Assembly: GCF_002080455.1 (NCBI RefSeq)
Contig: NZ_CP020555.1
Location: 7,368,501 to 7,432,500, forward strand
DNA: 64,000 nucleotides
Direction of reading: 5' to 3'
Source: Streptomyces sp. Sge12
Lineage (GTDB): Bacteria > Actinomycetota > Actinomycetes > Streptomycetales > Streptomycetaceae
Positions within the stretch are counted from its first letter, which is position 1, and each line of letters begins with the position of its first letter. The position numbers and the translations under genes were made by a program. Shown here piece by piece: positions 33,203 to 41,715 of this stretch. The notes below the pieces were generated by a model. That model had not been told where the DNA came from, did not search any database, and worked only from the letters and a program-made list of their open reading frames with translations.

Positions 33203-34654
33203 ATGCCACGAATGCGACGGAGACAACCGACCAAGACGTGGGGCGCCGTGGCTGCGGTGACGGGGGCCATGCTGGTCGTCGCCGCAGCGCCGGGCCGCGC
33301 GCCCGCTGCGGACACCTCGGAGGGGAACCGTGCGGGAGCGCCGCGCGAGGCCGCGGTCACCCTGCTGGTCGGGAGGGTGCTGGACGAGGGCCGCGGATCC
33401 GGCGACGGGCCCTGTGCGGTGCGCATGTTCCGGCCGGGACTGTGCAGCGGCTGGCAGGAGCAGCGGGTACGGGCCACCGCGCGCGGCATGGGAGCCGTAC
33501 TGAAGGAACCCTCCCTCGGTGACGCGGCGCAGGCCGCGCGGGTGGAGGTGCTGCCGACGGACTCCGGCGGGCCGCTCCAGATCGCCCTCGCGGACGCGGG
33601 CCGCCTCACGGACGTGACCGTACGCGACGGGCGCGGCCGCCACCTCGCCGGCGCCCTCGCCCCGGACAGCGAGCGCTGGCTCAACAGCGAGCCGATGAGG
33701 GCGGGGGAGACCTACACCGTGCAGGTCGGCGCCCAGGACGCGGCGGGCGCCCCGGTCGGCGTGACCATGGCGTTCCGGACCGCGCCGCCCGCCGACGGGG
33801 GCAGGCTGACGGTCGAGTTCGGGCCGCGCCCGGGCACCTATGGTGCGGGCGAGATCGTGACGGCCAGCCTGAGCCGCCCGGTGCCCGCCGACGACCTCCC
33901 GGCCCGCGCCCGGGTGGAGCAGGGCCTCCGGGTGACCTCGGAGCCCCATGTCGGGGGCGCCTGGCACTGGGTCGACGAATCGACCCTGCACTTCCGGCCG
34001 CGTACGTACTGGCCCGCCCACACCGTCGTGCGGGTCCACAGCCGCCTCGACGGGGTGGAGGTCGGCAACCACGACTACGGCGGCCCCTCCGACGAGGTGC
34101 AGTTCACCATCGCGGACCGGATCGAGGCCGTCACCGACTCCGCCACGCACCGGATGACCGTACGCCGCAATGGACGGGTCATCAGGACGATCCCGGTCAC
34201 CACCGGCAAGGCGGGCTTCCGGACGCGCAGCGGTATCAAGGTCGTGCTGCGCAAGGAACCCAAGGTGCGGATGCGCGGCGACACCGTCGGAATCAAGCGC
34301 GGTACCAGCGAGTTCTACGACCTGCCGGTCTCCTACGCGACCCGCGTGACCTGGAGCGGCGAGTACATCCACGCCGCACCCTGGTCGGTGGAGGCGCAGG
34401 GCGAGGAGAACGTCAGCCACGGCTGCACGGGCATGAGCACCGAGGACGCCGCCTGGTTCTTCGAGACGGTCCGCGAGGGCGACATCGTGGAGGTGGTCAA
34501 CAGCGGCGGAGAGAAGATGGCCCCCTTCGACAACGGCTTTGGCGACTGGAACCTGGACTGGCGGACCTGGCTGGCAGGCAGCGCCCTGGCCAACATCGAC
34601 GGTGGCCGGGAGAGTTCACCGAACACCCCGTCCCGGCTGCACCCGACCACCTGA
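33203..34654 (+). CDS. L,D-transpeptidase (YkuD) with Ig-like domains
   Basis: The 483-residue secreted protein from ATG 33203 has an Arg-rich start and hydrophobic segment (WGAVAAVTGAMLVVAAAPG). Two beta domains occupy residues about 60-320, the second an Ig-like domain of the type seen in mycobacterial LdtMt2-like enzymes. The catalytic YkuD domain (about 325-445) shows IHAAPWSVEAQGEENVSHGC, ending in the active Cys and followed by TGMS. It forms 3-3 crosslinks in peptidoglycan. No ribosome site; TTTGAT (33191-33196) six bases before ATG suggests a leaderless mRNA. Confidence 0.9.
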   Translation: MPRMRRRQPTKTWGAVAAVTGAMLVVAAAPGRAPAADTSEGNRAGAPREAAVTLLVGRVLDEGRGSGDGPCAVRMFRPGLCSGWQEQRVRATARGMGAVLKEPSLGDAAQAARVEVLPTDSGGPLQIALADAGRLTDVTVRDGRGRHLAGALAPDSERWLNSEPMRAGETYTVQVGAQDAAGAPVGVTMAFRTAPPADGGRLTVEFGPRPGTYGAGEIVTASLSRPVPADDLPARARVEQGLRVTSEPHVGGAWHWVDESTLHFRPRTYWPAHTVVRVHSRLDGVEVGNHDYGGPSDEVQFTIADRIEAVTDSATHRMTVRRNGRVIRTIPVTTGKAGFRTRSGIKVVLRKEPKVRMRGDTVGIKRGTSEFYDLPVSYATRVTWSGEYIHAAPWSVEAQGEENVSHGCTGMSTEDAAWFFETVREGDIVEVVNSGGEKMAPFDNGFGDWNLDWRTWLAGSALANIDGGRESSPNTPSRLHPTT

Positions 34655-34832
34655 CCCGGCGTCCACGCGCGGTCGCCCGCAAGACGTGCGGGAGGCATCA
34701 CGTGCGACGCCTCCCGCAGCCGAAAGGGGCATGCCGGGTATCTTCCCCAGTCATGAGGAATCGTTCGGCGCAGGAGACGGGAAGAACCACGCGGCTCCGC
34801 GTGTCCGCACCACCGCATCAGGCGGAGACGCA

Positions 34833-35264
34833 ATGCCGCTGCCTCTGATCGGTCTGCTCCTGCTCGTGAGTCTGGTGGCGGTGCCGACGTGCATCGTGCT
34901 GCTCGTGCTCATGCTGAGGAACCCGCCCCGCTCGCAGTCCCGGATCTGTGCGGTTCTCGCCCTGATCCTCGGGTTCTCGGCCACGGCCGTGTACTGCTAC
35001 GGCTGGTTCTCCGTGACCCTGGGGGGACCGTTCCCGGAGGTGTGCGAGGACGACGGCGCGTCCGGCGCCCGGTTGGCGAGCCTGAGGCAGGAGTACTGGC
35101 CCCTCCGCAACACCTGCATCTATGCCGACGGGTCGACGGTGGAGCACCTCGCCCTGTCGATCAACGGGTACGTCTACGTTCTGGCCGGCCTTGCCGTCGT
35201 CCTGACCTGCGCCGCCGTACTCCGGCACCGGCGGGCACGACTCATTCCCGCAGGGACCTCATAA
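34833..35264 (+). CDS. Small membrane protein with extracytoplasmic Cys pair
   Basis: The 143-residue protein has three hydrophobic segments (about residues 3-27, 38-62 and 113-131). The loop between the second and third holds FPEVCEDD and RNTCIYADGS, a Cys pair that could form a disulphide outside the cell. ATG 34833 follows GGCGGAGA. Function unknown. Confidence 0.65.
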   Translation: MPLPLIGLLLLVSLVAVPTCIVLLVLMLRNPPRSQSRICAVLALILGFSATAVYCYGWFSVTLGGPFPEVCEDDGASGARLASLRQEYWPLRNTCIYADGSTVEHLALSINGYVYVLAGLAVVLTCAAVLRHRRARLIPAGTS

Positions 35265-35342
35265 CCATCGATTCTCGCGACGGCCGGAGCATTCCGAACG
35301 CCCGCTCCTCGTCCACCGGCACCACTGCCCTACGATCAACGC

Positions 35343-36041
35343 ATGATCAAAGGGGTGATGTTCGACTTCTCCGGCACGCTGCTGCGCGTCGAGCCGATCG
35401 AGGCGTGGCTCGACGCCGCTCTCGCCGGGACCGGCAGCGCGCTGGGGGAGCAGGAGTACGACGAGACCGTACGGCGGCTCACCGAGTACGGCGCGCTGCC
35501 CGGCGGGCCGTCGCCGCGCCACATCCCCGCGCACCTCGAAGCCCTGTGGGACCAGCGGGACATCAGTGCCGAGCAGCACCGGGCGGCCTACGGCGGGCTG
35601 ACCCGGGCCGCGGGCATCACGCAGCCGGAGCTGGAACAGGCCCTCTACGAGCGCCACATGGCCCCCGCCGCCTGGCACCCGTACCCGGACACCGCCCCGA
35701 CCCTGCGCGAACTGCGCCGACGGGGGCTCCCGGTGGCGGTGGTCAGCAACATCGGCTGGGACCTGCGGCCCGTCTTCCGTGCGCACGGCCTCGACGAGCT
35801 GGTCGACGCCTACGTGCTCTCCTTCGAGCTGGGCACCCAGAAGCCCGATCCGGTGATCTTCCGGGCTGCCTGCGACCGGCTCGGCCTCGCCCCCGCCGAC
35901 GTGCTGATGGTCGGGGACGACCGGCGCGCGGACGGCGGCGCCCGGGCGCTCGGCTGCCCGGTGCACTTCGTCGACCACCTCCCGGCCGACCGCCGGCCCG
36001 CCGGCCTGTCCCCGCTCCTGGACCTGCTCGGCGCGCAGTAG
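35343..36041 (+). CDS. HAD-superfamily hydrolase with DxS motif
   Basis: The 232-residue protein begins MIKGVMFDFSGTLLRVEP. The nucleophile Asp is present, but the usual second Asp of DxD is Ser, which removes the general acid/base found in most phosphatases. Later motifs are intact: VVSNIGWD, Lys in LGTQKPDPVIF and VGDDRRADG. The same change is common in a group of actinobacterial HAD proteins. TACGAT (35331-35336) six bases before the ATG and the lack of a ribosome site indicate a leaderless transcript. Confidence 0.9.
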   Translation: MIKGVMFDFSGTLLRVEPIEAWLDAALAGTGSALGEQEYDETVRRLTEYGALPGGPSPRHIPAHLEALWDQRDISAEQHRAAYGGLTRAAGITQPELEQALYERHMAPAAWHPYPDTAPTLRELRRRGLPVAVVSNIGWDLRPVFRAHGLDELVDAYVLSFELGTQKPDPVIFRAACDRLGLAPADVLMVGDDRRADGGARALGCPVHFVDHLPADRRPAGLSPLLDLLGAQ

Positions 36042-36212
36042 CGCGCGCGTACCCGCGTTGCGGGAGTGACGGTGGGAGCGGGCGGTGCCGGGCCGGTGCG
36101 TTCAGGTCGCGCACCGCACCGTACCGTCGCTCATCCTGCGGGTCCGGCTCCTGCTCCGGCTCGGGCGGAAACACATCGATCGGTGGCCGTGCCGTGTGCC
36201 ATCCTCGGGCCC

Positions 36213-37055
36213 ATGACCGAAACGGGGACCGGCGCGGACGACGGCGGACTCGCGCTCAACCGCGCCCTGTGGGACGTGTGGGCCCGGGTCCACGGCTCGA
36301 CGCCCACCGACCAGTTCTACGACGTCGAGGCGTTCGTCGCCGGACACCAGACCCTGCGCACGCTCGAACGCGAGCTGGCGGGGGACGTGACGGGCCTGGA
36401 CCTGTTGCACCTCCAGTGCCACTTCGGCATGGACACCCTGAACTGGGCCCGGCTCGGCGCCCGGGTCACCGGCGTCGACTTCTCGCCGACCGCTCTCGAA
36501 CGGGCCCGACTGCTGGCCGCGCGGACGGGCCTGCCCGCGACCTTCGTCGAGGCCGATACCCAGCGCCTGCCCGACAGCCTGGCCGGCGGTTTCGACGTGG
36601 TCGTCGCCACCTACGGGGTCCTGTGCTGGATCGCCGACCTCGACGCCTGGATGCGCGGCGCGGCGAGGGCCCTGCGGCCCGGCGGAAGCCTGGTCCTGGT
36701 GGATCTGCATCCGGCCTGCCAGGCGGTCGCCACCCTCGATCCGCTCGTCGTCGACTGGCCCTACGGCGGGGGCGAGCCCCACCGCGAAACGGTCACCGGC
36801 ACCTACGCCGATCCCGGCCTGAGCCTGCCGGCCCGGGAATCCGTGCAGTACCCGTACTCGATCGGCGAGATCGTCACCGCGGCCGCGACCGCCGGCCTCA
36901 CCATCAAGCACCTGGGCGAGCACGTCGCCGCCGAATTCGATGCCCGCGGCATCCTGATCCGGGGCGAGGACGGCCGCTACCGGCTCCCGTTCGGGGACTC
37001 CCACCTGCCCGTCCTGTACTCCCTGCGCGCGGTGTCGCCCGATACGCGCCAGTGA
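36213..37055 (+). CDS. Class I SAM-dependent methyltransferase
   Basis: The 280-residue protein has motif I as LLHLQCHFGMDTLNWARLG, the glycine-poor variant of one UbiE-like subgroup, then VTGVDFSPTALERAR and GGFDVVVATYGVLCWIADL. The C-terminal part is compact. The start ATG 36213 lacks a ribosome site; CATCCT lies seven bases upstream. Substrate unknown. Confidence 0.85.
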   Translation: MTETGTGADDGGLALNRALWDVWARVHGSTPTDQFYDVEAFVAGHQTLRTLERELAGDVTGLDLLHLQCHFGMDTLNWARLGARVTGVDFSPTALERARLLAARTGLPATFVEADTQRLPDSLAGGFDVVVATYGVLCWIADLDAWMRGAARALRPGGSLVLVDLHPACQAVATLDPLVVDWPYGGGEPHRETVTGTYADPGLSLPARESVQYPYSIGEIVTAAATAGLTIKHLGEHVAAEFDARGILIRGEDGRYRLPFGDSHLPVLYSLRAVSPDTRQ

Positions 37056-37056
37056 G

Positions 37057-37087
37057 CCCGGGGCCCGGGGCCCGGGGCCCGGGGCCC
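37057..37087. repeat. 7-bp CCCGGGG tandem repeat after methyltransferase gene
   Basis: CCCGGGG is repeated four times (37057-37084) plus CCC, starting at the stop codon of the methyltransferase. The units are self-complementary, so the RNA can fold in several hairpin registers and might terminate transcription. Confidence 0.8.
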
Positions 37088-37172
37088 TGGCGGCGGCCGA
37101 CACGTGCGGCGGCCCGACTGTGGCGGTCGCGCACATGGGAGCGGACCACGGCCGTCCCGGATGATTCCGGGC

Positions 37173-37967
37173 ATGACGAGCACACCCCCTCCCGTGCCCC
37201 ACGGGCCGGCAGCAGCCGCGGGCCCCGACCCGGCGGGCCGTACCGCCCTGGTGACCGGCGCCGGCAGCGGCATCGGGCGGGCCTGCGCCTCGGCGCTCGC
37301 CGCGGCCGGAGCCCTCGTACACGTGGTGGACATGGACGCCGCCGCAGCGAAGTCCGTCGCGGCGGAGATCGGCGGGTGGGCGCACGTCGTGGACCTGGCC
37401 GTGGCCGAGGCCGTCGAGGAGCTCCCCACCGACATCGACATCCTGGTCAACAACGCCGGACTCCAGCACGTCGCCCCGCTGACCGAGTTCCCCCCGGACC
37501 GCTTCGCGCTGATGCAGCGCGTGATGGTGCACGCGCCGTTCCTGCTGATCCGCCGGACCATGCCCTCCATGTGCGCGCGGGGCTGGGGCCGCGTCGTCAA
37601 CATCTCCAGCGTGCACGGGCTGCGCGCCAGTGCCTTCAAAGCCGGCTACGTGACCGCGAAGCACGGTCTCGAGGGGCTGAGCAAGGTGACCGCCGTCGAA
37701 GGCGCCCCGCACGGAGTCACCAGCAACTGCGTGAACCCGGGCTACGTCCGCACCCCGCTCGTGGAGCGGCAGATCGGGGCCCAGGCCGCCGCACACGGCA
37801 TCGACGCAGGTCAGGTGGTGTCAGAGGTGCTGCTGAGCCGTTCCGCGGTCAAGCGGTTGATCGAACCGGAGGAGGTCGCCGCGACCGTCCTGTGGCTGTG
37901 CGGCCCGCACACCGGATACGTCACCGGCGCCTCGATCCCCCTGGACGGCGGCTGGACCGCAGCCTGA
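37173..37967 (+). CDS. 3-hydroxybutyrate dehydrogenase-like SDR
   Basis: The 264-residue classical SDR has TGAGSGIGRACA (cofactor loop), VNNAGLQHV, INISSVHG-like VVNISSVHGLRAS for the catalytic Ser, and YVTAKHGLEG for Tyr and Lys. NNAGLQHV and the NCVNPGYVRTPLVERQI end are typical of D-3-hydroxybutyrate dehydrogenases, which oxidise 3-hydroxybutyrate to acetoacetate with NAD. ATG 37173 is chosen; ATG 37161 is also in frame. Confidence 0.85.
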   Translation: MTSTPPPVPHGPAAAAGPDPAGRTALVTGAGSGIGRACASALAAAGALVHVVDMDAAAAKSVAAEIGGWAHVVDLAVAEAVEELPTDIDILVNNAGLQHVAPLTEFPPDRFALMQRVMVHAPFLLIRRTMPSMCARGWGRVVNISSVHGLRASAFKAGYVTAKHGLEGLSKVTAVEGAPHGVTSNCVNPGYVRTPLVERQIGAQAAAHGIDAGQVVSEVLLSRSAVKRLIEPEEVAATVLWLCGPHTGYVTGASIPLDGGWTAA

Positions 37968-38036
37968 GCCGAGGGGCGGCCCGGTACGACCGGGGCCGGG
38001 GTCAGGGCCGGGGCCGGGGACTGCGGCCGCGGCCGC

Positions 38037-38294
38037 TCAGAAGCCGGGCAGGGCGCCCGAGACCCGGTCCCACAGGGAGCGGGTGGCCCCGAAGCCGCTC
38101 TCGTGCACCCAGACGTGGGTGCACCCGGGGCACTGCAGGTGCAGCAGGCTGCCGGTGTTGGTGAGCAGGTAGCGCCAGTGGGCGGAGCAGGTGCGCCGCT
38201 GCTCGCACGGTTCGCAGCCGCGTGCGTCCGCGCACTTCGGGCAGGCCACCCAGGCACGCCGCCCGGGATCGGCCTGCGGGTCAAGCGGCAGCAC
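38037..38294 (-). CDS. Small zinc-ribbon-like protein (85 aa)
   Basis: GTG 38294 is preferred because GGAG stands eight bases upstream, giving 85 residues and a 14-bp overlap with the preceding gene. The protein is rich in Cys pairs: VACPKCADARGCEPCEQRRT, then CSAHW and LQCPGCTHVW, enough for two zinc sites. It is a candidate nucleic-acid or protein-binding adaptor; I do not recognise the family. Upstream in-frame starts to 38402 would overlap the neighbour more. Confidence 0.6.
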   Translation of the reverse strand: MLPLDPQADPGRRAWVACPKCADARGCEPCEQRRTCSAHWRYLLTNTGSLLHLQCPGCTHVWVHESGFGATRSLWDRVSGALPGF

Positions 38295-38574
38295 GGCCGT
38301 CTCCGCGCGCGGGCAGTACACCGGCCGCGACCAGGTCGTCGTAGATGCGCTGCTGATCGGCGTCGAGTCCGGAGTACAGCAGGTCGTAGGCGGCCTCCTC
38401 ACCGAGGAGCACCTCCACCGGATCCCAGTCCGGGCCGAGGGCCGCCATCACCTGGGCGCGCCGGAGCACCTCCTGCGAGGTGAGGTCGACGCTGAAATCG
38501 ACCAGCTCGGACGCGTCGGGGGCACCGGAGGCACCGGAGGCGTCGGAGGAAGGGGTGGGGTCGTGGGGGGCCAT
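38281..38574 (-). CDS. Small acidic conserved protein (97 aa)
   Basis: From ATG 38574 the 97-residue product has a Ser/Ala/Asp-rich start and a predicted helical core (LTSQEVLRRAQVMAALGPDW, then LLGEEAAYDLLYSGLDADQQ). It overlaps the Cys-rich gene behind it by 14 bp and is probably co-transcribed with it. Function unknown. A possible iron-box-like palindrome lies just upstream. Confidence 0.7.
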   Translation of the reverse strand: MAPHDPTPSSDASGASGAPDASELVDFSVDLTSQEVLRRAQVMAALGPDWDPVEVLLGEEAAYDLLYSGLDADQQRIYDDLVAAGVLPARGDGRAAA

Positions 38575-38584
38575 GCCTTCGAAG

Positions 38585-38596
38585 TTAGGCAAGCCT
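38585..38596. promoter_or_regulatory. Possible iron-box-like site upstream of small acidic protein gene
   Basis: TTAGGCAAGCCT resembles the core TTAGGCTAACCT of the DmdR/IdeR iron-box consensus at 10 of 12 positions, but the outer halves do not match. It lies 10-20 bp before the minus-strand start at 38574. Treat as a weak candidate. Confidence 0.25.
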
Positions 38597-38831
38597 TCCT
38601 TCCCTGGTCAAGGGGGCGTGTGCGGAGTCACAGCACGTGGCCGGTGACCGGGTGCGAGGGCGCGGCCGGCCGGCGCGAAGTGACAAATGTAATGGCTCGT
38701 CAAGGTGCGTCTCGGTCCGGAGGTTGATGCCCGGCTCGTCCTGGCGGACGAGGCCGGGCCGCGGGACGGCGCGAAGAATGGACAGTGACCAAGATCGCCG
38801 GGCCCCACCGGGCCATCGACGAGGAGCCGCC

Positions 38832-40241
38832 GTGCCCCACACCCGTCCTGCCGACCGACCCGCACCACGACTGCGCCGCGCCGCCTCGGCCACCGCCGTC
38901 GCCATAGCCCTGCTCGCGGGCCTCGCCCCGGTCGCGAGCGCCGCGACTCAGGAGGCGCCGAGCACCTACGGCCCGGCCGCCGGCCGGCACCTCGACCGGA
39001 CCCGGCTGCAGACGGGGCTGAACGCGATCCAGCAGGCGGGCGTGTACGGCGTCTACTCCGCCGTCCGCGACGGGCGCGAGCGCTTCGACGGGGCCGCCGG
39101 CGTCGCCGACGTGTCCACCGGCCGCAAGGTCCGCCCGGACCTGCGGCACCGGGTCGGCAGCGTCACCAAGACGTTCACCGCCGTCGCCGTCCTCCAGCAG
39201 TCCGCGAAGGGCCGGGTGGACCTCGACCGGCCGGTCGGCGACTACGTGCCCGAGCTGCTGCCGGGCGAGCGCGGCCGCAAGGTGACCGTACGCATGCTGC
39301 TCAACCACACCAGCGGCATCCACGACTACATAGGCGACGCCTTTCCCTCCCTCCTGAAGGGGACCACGGAGAGCCTGGACGACCACCGGTACCGCACGAT
39401 CGAGCCCGCCGTGCTGATCGGATACGGGGTGGCCCGGCCGCAGCTGTTCGAACCCGGCACCGACTGGTCCTACTCCAACACCAACTACGTGCTGCTCGGC
39501 GAAGTGCTGCGCAAGGTGACCGGCCAGGACCCGGAGCGGCTGATCACCCAGGACGTGATCCGGCGGGCGGGCCTGCGCGACACCTACTTCCCGGGCACCG
39601 ACCCGCGCATCCGCGGCGCCCACGCCCGCATGTACGAGAGCTTCTACGGGATCATCGACCCGCCGCGCGACTACAGCGACTACAACATGACCTGGGCCGG
39701 CACCGCCGGAGCCCTCGTCTCCACCACCCAGGACCTCAACACCTTCTACCGGGCCCTGCTGGGCGGCGACCTCCTGCCGCGCCGCCAGCTGGACCAGATG
39801 CGCACCACCGTCGACGTCAAGGACGGGACGGGGGCCGTGGCCATGCGCTACGGACTCGGCATCTACACCCTGGACACGCCGTGCGGCCCGGCCTGGGGCC
39901 ACGACGGGGGAGTCTTCGGCGCCGGCACCTGGGCCCTGTCCAGCCCGGACGGCCGCCGCCAGTTCGCCATCGGCTACAACCTGATGAAGTACCAGCGCGT
40001 CAACGAGAGCGGCACCGACTTCGACCCGCACCCGGCCGACGCGGCCATGAGGGACTACCGCGACCAGTCGCTGTGCGGCACCACCGTGCCGCGGACCCCG
40101 GACCCGGCCGGGAAGGACCGCTCCACCGGGGCGCCGCCGGTCCAGGCCCCGTCCGCCGGGGCCCCGGCCGCTCCCGCTCCCCGGGTGCTGCCGCCGACCG
40201 CGCCGGCGCTCCCCGCACCCCTGTCGGGTCCCCTGGGCTGA
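38832..40241 (+). CDS. Secreted serine hydrolase, D-Ala-D-Ala carboxypeptidase/class C beta-lactamase type
   Basis: GTG 38832 has GAGGAG six bases upstream, giving 469 residues with an Arg-rich signal peptide ending near VASAATQ. Active-site motifs are GSVTKTFTA (SxxK), WSYSNTNY (YxN) and WGHDGGVFGAG (HxG). A conserved LLNHTSGIHDY marks the family. A Pro/Ala-rich C-terminal tail of about 60 residues follows, perhaps spanning the wall. It may trim peptidoglycan stem peptides or cleave esters. Confidence 0.9.
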   Translation: MPHTRPADRPAPRLRRAASATAVAIALLAGLAPVASAATQEAPSTYGPAAGRHLDRTRLQTGLNAIQQAGVYGVYSAVRDGRERFDGAAGVADVSTGRKVRPDLRHRVGSVTKTFTAVAVLQQSAKGRVDLDRPVGDYVPELLPGERGRKVTVRMLLNHTSGIHDYIGDAFPSLLKGTTESLDDHRYRTIEPAVLIGYGVARPQLFEPGTDWSYSNTNYVLLGEVLRKVTGQDPERLITQDVIRRAGLRDTYFPGTDPRIRGAHARMYESFYGIIDPPRDYSDYNMTWAGTAGALVSTTQDLNTFYRALLGGDLLPRRQLDQMRTTVDVKDGTGAVAMRYGLGIYTLDTPCGPAWGHDGGVFGAGTWALSSPDGRRQFAIGYNLMKYQRVNESGTDFDPHPADAAMRDYRDQSLCGTTVPRTPDPAGKDRSTGAPPVQAPSAGAPAAPAPRVLPPTAPALPAPLSGPLG

Positions 40242-40351
40242 TCGGCCCGCCGCGTGCGCCCCCGCCGGGCCGCTGCCGCTGTTCTTACGGATCCATGACG
40301 TGCGGTCCGGCGGGCGCGCTGCGGGGCCGTATCCGTCATAGCGTCGGGGCC

Positions 40352-41374
40352 ATGCGCGTACTTGTGACTGGAGGCGCGGGCTTCATCGGCTCGCACATCG
40401 TCGCCGAGCTGATCGGCCGCGGGCACGATCCGGTGGTCCTCGACCTGGCGGACGACGGGCGGGACGTACGGGACCCGGATGCGGTGGCCGAGGCGCTGGC
40501 GGGCGTGCAGGCGGTCTGCCACCAGGCGGCCAGGGTGGGACTGGGGAAGGACTTCGGGGACGCGCCCGGCTACGTATCGGTCAACGACCTGGGCACCGCG
40601 GTGCTGCTGACCGAGATGGCACGGGCGCGGATCCCGCGGCTGCTGCTGGCCGGATCGATGGTCGTCTACGGGGAGGGACGCTACGACTGCCCCACCCACG
40701 GCACGGTCCGGCCCGGGCCGCGCGCCCAAGCCGACCTGGAAGCCGGACGGTTCGAGCCACGCTGCCCGCTCTGCGGCGCCGACCTGGTGCCGGGGCTGGT
40801 CGCGGAGGACGCCCCGACGGACCCGCGGAACGTCTACGCCACGACCAAGCTCGCCCAGGAACACCTGGCGTCCTCCTGGGCCAGGGCGACCGGCGGTCGC
40901 GTCATCTCGCTGCGCTACCACAACGTCTACGGGCCGGGGATGCCCCGCGACACCCCGTACGCGGGGGTGGCCGCGCTCTTCCGGTCCGCGCTCGCGCGGG
41001 GCGAGGCGCCGCGGGTCTTCGAGGACGGCGGCCAGCGGCGGGACTTCGTGCACGTGCGGGACGTGGCCGGGGCCAATGCGGTGGCGCTGGAGGCCCTGTC
41101 CGGGGCGGACGCGGACGCCGGGCCCGCCGGGTTCTCCGCCTACAACGTCGGCAGCGGCGACCCGAGGACGGTCGGCGACATGGCCGAGGCGCTGGCGGCC
41201 GCCTGCGGAGGCCCGGCCCCGGACGTCACCGGCGAGTACCGCCTCGGCGACGTCCGCCACATCACCGCCGACTCGGCACGCCTGCGCCACGACCTGGCCT
41301 GGCGCCCGGCGGTCCCCTTCACCACGGGCATGGCCGAACTCGCCGCGGCCGCGGACGAACGGAGCCCTGCCTGA
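40352..41374 (+). CDS. NAD-dependent sugar epimerase/dehydratase with zinc-ribbon insertion
   Basis: The 340-residue extended SDR has VLVTGGAGFIGSHIV, AGSMVVYGEG for the Ser/Thr region and YATTKLAQEH for Tyr and Lys. Between them is an unusual insertion with CPTHG and RCPLCGADL, likely a structural zinc site. Members epimerise or dehydrate nucleotide sugars. It is the first gene of the glycosyl/redox locus and faces the sensor kinase gene. Confidence 0.9.
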   Translation: MRVLVTGGAGFIGSHIVAELIGRGHDPVVLDLADDGRDVRDPDAVAEALAGVQAVCHQAARVGLGKDFGDAPGYVSVNDLGTAVLLTEMARARIPRLLLAGSMVVYGEGRYDCPTHGTVRPGPRAQADLEAGRFEPRCPLCGADLVPGLVAEDAPTDPRNVYATTKLAQEHLASSWARATGGRVISLRYHNVYGPGMPRDTPYAGVAALFRSALARGEAPRVFEDGGQRRDFVHVRDVAGANAVALEALSGADADAGPAGFSAYNVGSGDPRTVGDMAEALAAACGGPAPDVTGEYRLGDVRHITADSARLRHDLAWRPAVPFTTGMAELAAAADERSPA

Positions 41375-41715
41375 GGGACCCGCAGGTCCTTCCGGCCCGG
41401 ATCCCGGGCCATGACGGAGGCCCCTTCCGCCGCCGGCCCGGCCTCCTGGACGCCTTGCTGTCCGAGCCGGCGGGCCACCGGCGAGCGGCACTGCGAACAC
41501 GGGCCAGGTGTCGCATGCGCCTGGGCCGTCTCTTCCGGATCTTGTCGGGCCCACGGCGCCCGGCACCGCACCCGGCCGCGTTGCCGGGGACCGAGTACGT
41601 CCAGTACACGGGCGCCCCTCCGCCTTGCGATGCTTCCCCTCGGCCCTGGCGGGCCTGGGGAGACCCCATGGGACCGGACGACCGGGCTCACCCGACAGGA
41701 TCCGAAAGAGACGAC
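41375..41715. other. Convergent intergenic region
   Basis: These 341 bp lie between the epimerase and the convergent kinase gene. A short imperfect hairpin (GGGACC, CGCA, GGTCC) follows the epimerase stop. No gene, repeat or known RNA is seen. Confidence 0.5.
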
